Assembly: GCF_000585995.1 (NCBI RefSeq)
Contig: NZ_CP007410.1
Span: 2,445,430 to 2,509,429, forward strand
DNA: 64,000 nucleotides
Source: Pseudomonas brassicacearum
Lineage (GTDB): Bacteria > Pseudomonadota > Gammaproteobacteria > Pseudomonadales > Pseudomonadaceae
Reading direction: 5' to 3'
This document shows positions 59,633 through 64,000 of the stretch, piece after piece. The notes beneath the pieces were generated by a model, which saw only the letters and a list, made by a program, of their open reading frames with translations, ran no database searches and was not told the origin of the DNA. Position numbers and translations under genes: made by a program. Position 1 is the stretch's first letter, and each line of letters starts with the position of its first letter.

Positions 59633-60562
59633 ATGGATCGTTTCGATGCGATGCAAGCCTTCGCTCGAGTGGTGGAGACGGGCAGCTTCACCAAGGCGGC
59701 CGAGACACTGCACATGAGCAAGACCACCGTGACCCAACTGGTCCAGCAGTTGGAGGCGCGGTTGCGGGTCAAGCTGCTCAACCGCACCACGCGCAAAGTC
59801 AATATCACTGCCGACGGCGCCGCCTATTACGAGCGGGTGATCCGCCTGCTGGCCGACATGGACGATGCCGAGACCAGCCTGTCCGGCGCGCAGGCGCTGC
59901 CCCGGGGCCGGCTGCGGGTGGATGTGCCGAGCCCGTTGGCCGCGATGATCCTGATACCGGCATTGCCAGGGTTTTATGCGCGATACCCGGACATCCAGAT
60001 CGACATGGGCGTGAGCGATCGCATCGTCGACATCATCGATGAGAAAGTCGATTGCGTGGTGCGCGGCGGTGAGCTGACGGATCAGTCGTTGATCGCCCGG
60101 CATGTCGGTGACCTGGCCCTGGGCGTCTTTGCCGCGCCGAGCTACCTGGCACGGGTCGGCACGCCTGCGCATCCACGCGAGCTGGAGGATTCGCCGCAGC
60201 GCATCGTCGGTTTCTTGTGGGCCCGCACCGGCAAAGCCGTGCCCTACGCCATGCACAATCACAACGAGCACCTGCACATCCAGGGCCGCTACGCGCTGGC
60301 CATCGACGACGGCAATGCCTACCTCGCGGCCGGTTTGGCGGGGCTGGGCGTGCTCTGGCTACCCGAATACATGTCCAGGCACCACGAAGCGCAGGGCGAA
60401 TTGGTGCGTCTGTTCGAAGACTGGCGCCTCGACCCGATGCCGCTCTACCTGGCCTATCCGCCGAACCGGCACATCAGCGCCAAGTTGCGGGTATTCATTG
60501 CATGGGTGGTGGAGCTGATGGCGCAATATGCGCCTGTCAGGACCAAGGGGAAAACTGAATGA
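59633..60562 (+). CDS. LysR-family transcriptional regulator
   Basis: A 309-residue LysR protein (MDRFDAMQAFARVVETGSFT, AAETLHMSKTTVTQLVQQLE) with a C-terminal effector domain. Divergent from the RidA-like gene at 59087, a likely target. Its end overlaps the CPBP gene by 4 bp (ATGA). Confidence 0.93.
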   Translation: MDRFDAMQAFARVVETGSFTKAAETLHMSKTTVTQLVQQLEARLRVKLLNRTTRKVNITADGAAYYERVIRLLADMDDAETSLSGAQALPRGRLRVDVPSPLAAMILIPALPGFYARYPDIQIDMGVSDRIVDIIDEKVDCVVRGGELTDQSLIARHVGDLALGVFAAPSYLARVGTPAHPRELEDSPQRIVGFLWARTGKAVPYAMHNHNEHLHIQGRYALAIDDGNAYLAAGLAGLGVLWLPEYMSRHHEAQGELVRLFEDWRLDPMPLYLAYPPNRHISAKLRVFIAWVVELMAQYAPVRTKGKTE

Positions 60563-61296
60563 TGGCCGAAGGGGTCGCGGTACTGCTGGACTATGCAAAT
60601 TATCTGATGCCGGGCCTCATGCTCTTTGGCCTTTGGTTCGTGTTGACGCCCAAGACCCAGACCGCATTGCGCATCGTGATTCTGCTGTTGGCGTTCGTGC
60701 TGATGCGCGATGCGATGACGCCTCTGCACCTGTGGTCGCTCAATGGTGATCTGCGGATTGGTTTCCTAGCTAATCCGTTCGTTCTGACGATGTTGGGCGG
60801 TTCGTCGCTGCTGCTGGTCGCGCTGACGGCTCGCCTGTTGCCAGAATTGTGGCAATTGGTGGTTTTATTCAAGGGTAATCGACTGGTTGGCCTGCTCCTG
60901 GGTATCGGCGCAGGGTGTTTGATCGGTTTGCCATTGCGGCTTTATCAAGGCGCAGATCCGATGGCGATCCCAGGCTACTGGACCTGGCTACTCGGCATGG
61001 CGGTGCTGGCCTACGGGGCCAACGCCCTGGAAGAGGTGCTGCTTCGGGGTTTCCTGCAGGGTTACTTCGAGCAGCACGTCAGCGCACTGCGAGCGGCGCT
61101 GATCAGTGCCATGACGTTCTCGGCGCTGCATGCCTTCCTTGCCTTGACCGTCACCCAACTCGGTTGGCCCATCCTGCTCTTCACGTTGATTGAAGGCCTG
61201 GCCTGCGGACTCATACGCATGCGCTATGGGGTGGCGGCGTCGACGGCGACCCACGGGACCGCGATATTGCTGATGGCGGTGCCGATGGTGGGTTAA
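60559..61296 (+). CDS. CPBP-family intramembrane glutamic protease
   Basis: A 245-residue membrane protein with about eight helices. The ABI/CPBP motifs are ALEEVLLRGFLQGYF (E158, E159, R163), FSALHAFL (H191) and a final THGTAI. Such proteases process prenylated or membrane proteins; bacterial targets are mostly unknown. Translationally coupled to the LysR gene. Confidence 0.88.
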   Translation: MMAEGVAVLLDYANYLMPGLMLFGLWFVLTPKTQTALRIVILLLAFVLMRDAMTPLHLWSLNGDLRIGFLANPFVLTMLGGSSLLLVALTARLLPELWQLVVLFKGNRLVGLLLGIGAGCLIGLPLRLYQGADPMAIPGYWTWLLGMAVLAYGANALEEVLLRGFLQGYFEQHVSALRAALISAMTFSALHAFLALTVTQLGWPILLFTLIEGLACGLIRMRYGVAASTATHGTAILLMAVPMVG

Positions 61297-61367
61297 TGCG
61301 TTAAACCAAAAGCGGGCAGGGGCATCGAAAGCGTATTCCGGGTACTCGTTTGCAGAGGAGACACACC

Positions 61368-61790
61368 ATGGACCGATTCACCGGCGGTTGCCTGTGCGGC
61401 GACGTCCGCATCGAAGCCTCAGGGCGACCCTATCGGGTTGGCCTTTGTCACTGCCTGGATTGCCGCAAGCACCATGGCGCGCTCTTTTTCGCCGCCGCCG
61501 TGTTTCCCCTGGAAGCGGTGAAGATCGAGGGCGAGACACGGGATTACGCCGGCCGCCATTTCTGCCCTCGCTGCGGCTCGTCGGTGTTTGCCCGCAGCGG
61601 CGATGAAATCGAAGTGCACCTGGGCACGCTCGATGCTCCCGACCAACTGGTGCCCACCTACGAAAGCTGGACCCTGCGCCGCGAAGCCTGGCTACCGGCG
61701 TTTGCGCTCGCGCACCATTACGTGCGGGACCGTGAGGGCGAGGATCGATCCGAGGGCCAGGCGATCAACCAAACCCGACAATCGCCTTAA
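61368..61790 (+). CDS. GFA-family (CENP-V) zinc protein
   Basis: A 140-residue GFA-domain protein. Zinc cysteines: GGCLCGDVR, GLCHCLDCRKHHGALF and FCPRCGSSVFAR. The family includes glutathione-dependent formaldehyde-activating enzyme, but most members have no proven activity. GAGGAG precedes ATG 61368. Its last 26 bases overlap the end of the convergent aldehyde dehydrogenase. Confidence 0.9.
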   Translation: MDRFTGGCLCGDVRIEASGRPYRVGLCHCLDCRKHHGALFFAAAVFPLEAVKIEGETRDYAGRHFCPRCGSSVFARSGDEIEVHLGTLDAPDQLVPTYESWTLRREAWLPAFALAHHYVRDREGEDRSEGQAINQTRQSP

Positions 61791-63225
61791 TCTCCAGGTA
61801 TTCCTCGAAGCCGTGGACACCGTATTCACGCCCGTTTCCGGAGCGCTTGTAGCCGCCGAACGGCGCCATGGGATTCCACGCCGGGTAGTTCAACAGCACT
61901 TGCCCGGAGCGGATACGCAGGGCAACGCTGCGCACCCGATCAAGGTCTTGTCCCTGGACATGAGCGCCGAGCCCGTAGACCGTGTCGTTGGCGATGGCGA
62001 CCGCTTCATCCACCGTGTCATAAGGGATGATGCACAGCACAGGCCCGAAGATTTCTTCCTGGGCGATGCGCATGGCGCTGTCCACTTGCGAGAAAACCGT
62101 CGGTCGGGTGTAGAAGCCTTTGTCGAAGCCCGGTACTCGGCCTGGCCCGCCGCACACCAGTTTGGCGCCTTCCCTCAGGCCCACCTCGATCAGGGTCTGT
62201 ACGCGATTGAACTGGGCCTCGTTGGCGATGGGACCGAGGACCGTTGCTTCCGATTGCGGGTCGCCGACGATGATCGCGTTGGCGGTTGCGGCAGCCAACG
62301 CTTCGACTTCCGCCAAGCGGTTTCTTGGGACGATCATTCGGGTCGGCGCGCTGCACGATTGGCCGACATTGCGCAACGCCGACATCACCCCCAGCGGTAC
62401 GGCTTTGGCGAAGTCCGCGTCCGGCAGCAACACGTTCGGTGACTTGCCGCCCAGTTCCTGGGTGACGCGCTTCACCGTAGGAGCGGCGGCCTGGGCGACC
62501 AGTGCGCCGGCGCGGTTCGAGCCGGTGATGGAGATCATGTCGATATCGGGGTGCGCCGCCATGGCTGCACCGACCTCGGCACCGCTGCCGTTCACCAGGT
62601 TGAAGACACCGGCTGGAAGGCCCGCGTCATGTACCAATTGGGCGAACAGCAGCGCGCTCAATGGTGACAGTTCGCTCGGTTTCAACACCACCGTGCAGCC
62701 GGCGGCAATCGCCGGGGCGACTTTGGCGGTGATTTGATACAGCGGCCAGTTCCACGGTGTGATGAGGCCGCAGACGCCGATGGGTTCGCGTTGAATGGCG
62801 GTGCCATTTTCGACCTTCTGGAAACGATAAGTCGTCAGCACATCACGGGCCACTCGCACATGTTCGGCCGCCAACGGCACCTGCATGGCCCGGGCAAAAC
62901 CGATGGCCGCGCCCATTTCCAGCGAGAGCGCCTGGGCCAGTGTTTCCTGGCGCTCAAGGATCAGTTCGTGGATTTTTCCAAGGATCGATACGCGGGTGTC
63001 TACCGGGGTCGCGGACCAGCCGGGAAATGCGGCACGCGCGGCCGCTACTGCCCGGTCGACGTCCTCACCAGAACCTTGGGCGACCTCGGCGATCACTTCC
63101 TCGGTCGCTGGATTGACCACCGGCAGCGTTGCCGGTTGGACCGGGGACGACCAGGTGCCATTGATATAAAGCTGCCGGCACATTTGCGGGTCGACGCTGT
63201 AGTGGTTCGAGGTGTGGGTGGTCAT
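61765..63225 (-). CDS. NAD(P)-dependent aldehyde dehydrogenase
   Basis: A 486-residue ALDH with catalytic E257 (TQELGGKSPN) and C291 (NVGQSCSAPTRM), and the cofactor motif ITGSNRAG. The sequence GLITPWNWPLYQITAKVAPA is typical of the general ALDH group. The physiological aldehyde is not evident. AGGGAG precedes ATG 63225; the extra nine upstream codons are not supported. Confidence 0.94.
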   Translation of the reverse strand: MTTHTSNHYSVDPQMCRQLYINGTWSSPVQPATLPVVNPATEEVIAEVAQGSGEDVDRAVAAARAAFPGWSATPVDTRVSILGKIHELILERQETLAQALSLEMGAAIGFARAMQVPLAAEHVRVARDVLTTYRFQKVENGTAIQREPIGVCGLITPWNWPLYQITAKVAPAIAAGCTVVLKPSELSPLSALLFAQLVHDAGLPAGVFNLVNGSGAEVGAAMAAHPDIDMISITGSNRAGALVAQAAAPTVKRVTQELGGKSPNVLLPDADFAKAVPLGVMSALRNVGQSCSAPTRMIVPRNRLAEVEALAAATANAIIVGDPQSEATVLGPIANEAQFNRVQTLIEVGLREGAKLVCGGPGRVPGFDKGFYTRPTVFSQVDSAMRIAQEEIFGPVLCIIPYDTVDEAVAIANDTVYGLGAHVQGQDLDRVRSVALRIRSGQVLLNYPAWNPMAPFGGYKRSGNGREYGVHGFEEYLEIKAIVGFG

Positions 63226-63400
63226 CCGACGGGCTCCCTGGAGTGTTCTCAATAAGCTAACAAAGCCGTCCTGCTGAGATGTGCCGTTGTTGCGCCCGGC
63301 AAAGAATAATCTGCTGTATCGGCCGGGCTAACTTCGCAAAGGTAGCGGCGTCCGTTTCAGGGCCAACTGCGCCCAAGGTTAACCGATGGCCCAGGACACC

Positions 63401-63495
63401 TGTGGCGAGGGAGCTTGCTCCCGCTGGGTCGCGCAGCGGCCCCAAAAAAGCGATGAGCGCTTCGCACTCAAGCGGGAGCAAGCTCCCTCGCCACA
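63401..63495. repeat. Inverted REP pair (class II)
   Basis: TGTGGCGAGGGAGCTTGCTC and GAGCAAGCTCCCTCGCCACA around GCGCAGCGG/CGCTTCGC inner sequence, in the 298-bp gap between the RidA gene and the aldehyde dehydrogenase. The rest of this gap shows no gene. Confidence 0.93.
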
Positions 63496-63523
63496 CGTTC
63501 ATCTCATTGCCTTATGAGTGAAG

Positions 63524-63910
63524 TCAGCCCCGGGCCAGCGCTTCGATTTCGATCAGGTAGCCGTGGTGCAAGGCCGGGACGGGCACCACGGCGCGGGCAG
63601 GGCGGTGCTCGCCCAGATAGCGGGCGTAGATCCGGTCAAAAGCCGGCCAGTGCTCGATACCGGCGACATACACCGTCACCTTCAACAGGTCGTTCGGACC
63701 CCGGCCAGCCGCGCTAAGAATCGCCATCAGGTTCTCCAGGGCGAGGCAGGCCTGCGCCTCGAACGGTTGGCCGGCACTGTGGCTGCCATCGGCGCGTACC
63801 GGCAACTGCCCGGACACGTACAAGACGCCCTGGTGCGACACGGCCTGGGCGTAATGCCCGCCCGGAGCGGCCGCCTGGGTGGTGTGAATCAACTCGATCT
63901 CACCAGCCAT
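63524..63910 (-). CDS. RidA-family enamine/imine deaminase
   Basis: A 128-residue RidA protein (VSHQGVLYVSGQLPVRADGS, VTVYVAGIEHWPAFDRIY). The substrate-binding Arg is kept in PARAVVPVPAL. GGAG lies nine bases before ATG 63910. It is in the same orientation as the aldehyde dehydrogenase and upstream of it, across a REP pair. Confidence 0.9.
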   Translation of the reverse strand: MAGEIELIHTTQAAAPGGHYAQAVSHQGVLYVSGQLPVRADGSHSAGQPFEAQACLALENLMAILSAAGRGPNDLLKVTVYVAGIEHWPAFDRIYARYLGEHRPARAVVPVPALHHGYLIEIEALARG

Positions 63911-64000
63911 GTAGACGACTCCAACTATGCACTTCGCCCGTCGCATCACAGGCGCTGTAATGAGGAAATTGCGCGCCGGTGGCGCAGGCGTGGTTGGGCA

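Overview
The window is a chromosomal segment from a fluorescent pseudomonad (Pseudomonas fluorescens complex). The evidence is high-GC coding sequence throughout, the gene order purB-hflD-mnmA-nudJ / idh-icd / cspD-clpS-clpA-infA-bpt-aat / ftsK-lolA-rarA-crcB-serS-cysG / tusEBCD that I know from Pseudomonas, and many REP-type palindromes of two sequence classes between genes. There is no prophage, transposase, CRISPR array, rRNA or tRNA.

Bases 1-26000 are a conserved housekeeping core. Minus-strand genes nudJ, mnmA, hflD and purB (cut by the window edge) lead to a low-GC orphan gene (3570-4451). Next come two unrelated isocitrate dehydrogenases, monomeric Idh and dimeric Icd, divergently transcribed from a shared 481-bp region. 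An N-degron block follows: clpS-clpA (adaptor and unfoldase) on one strand, aat and bpt (the two aminoacyl-transferases that make N-degrons) on the other, with infA and cspD. At the usual trxB position, between aat and ftsK, only a 14-codon reading frame remains (14156-14200). It looks like the two ends of trxB joined in frame. ftsK, lolA, rarA, crcB, serS and cysG follow; rarA has a one-base frameshift in its Walker A motif. The tusDCBE-trpD2 operon supplies sulfur to MnmA at the other end of the window for tRNA 2-thiouridine synthesis.

Bases 26000-64000 are accessory and metabolic: small lipoproteins, GNAT, gamma-glutamyltranspeptidase, a cysteine hydrolase, a tandem CAP protein, an EamA exporter and a soluble histidine kinase without a partner. 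They also hold a Tat-exported SMP-30 lactonase and a LacI-controlled sugar cluster (LacI / oxidoreductase / TIM-barrel isomerase / MFS) with a perfect 18-bp operator just after a strong promoter. Further on are a PL7 alginate lyase, lactate permease, KefF-KefC potassium efflux, an OmpR/EnvZ-type pair, an MlaA paralogue, an EEP-fold hydrolase, an Nramp-fold transporter lacking the metal-binding motifs, LysR regulators, an aldehyde dehydrogenase and three RidA-family genes. An aldo/keto reductase at 46406 is frameshifted near its 3' end.

The most notable non-coding structure is a tandem array of seven complete 135-137 bp units plus a partial eighth (58071-59048), each unit holding an inverted REP pair. 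The most notable regulatory lead is a 16-bp element shared, at 15 of 16 positions, by the SMP-30 lactonase and the Nramp-like transporter 22 kb apart, with a related palindrome before the EamA and kinase genes.
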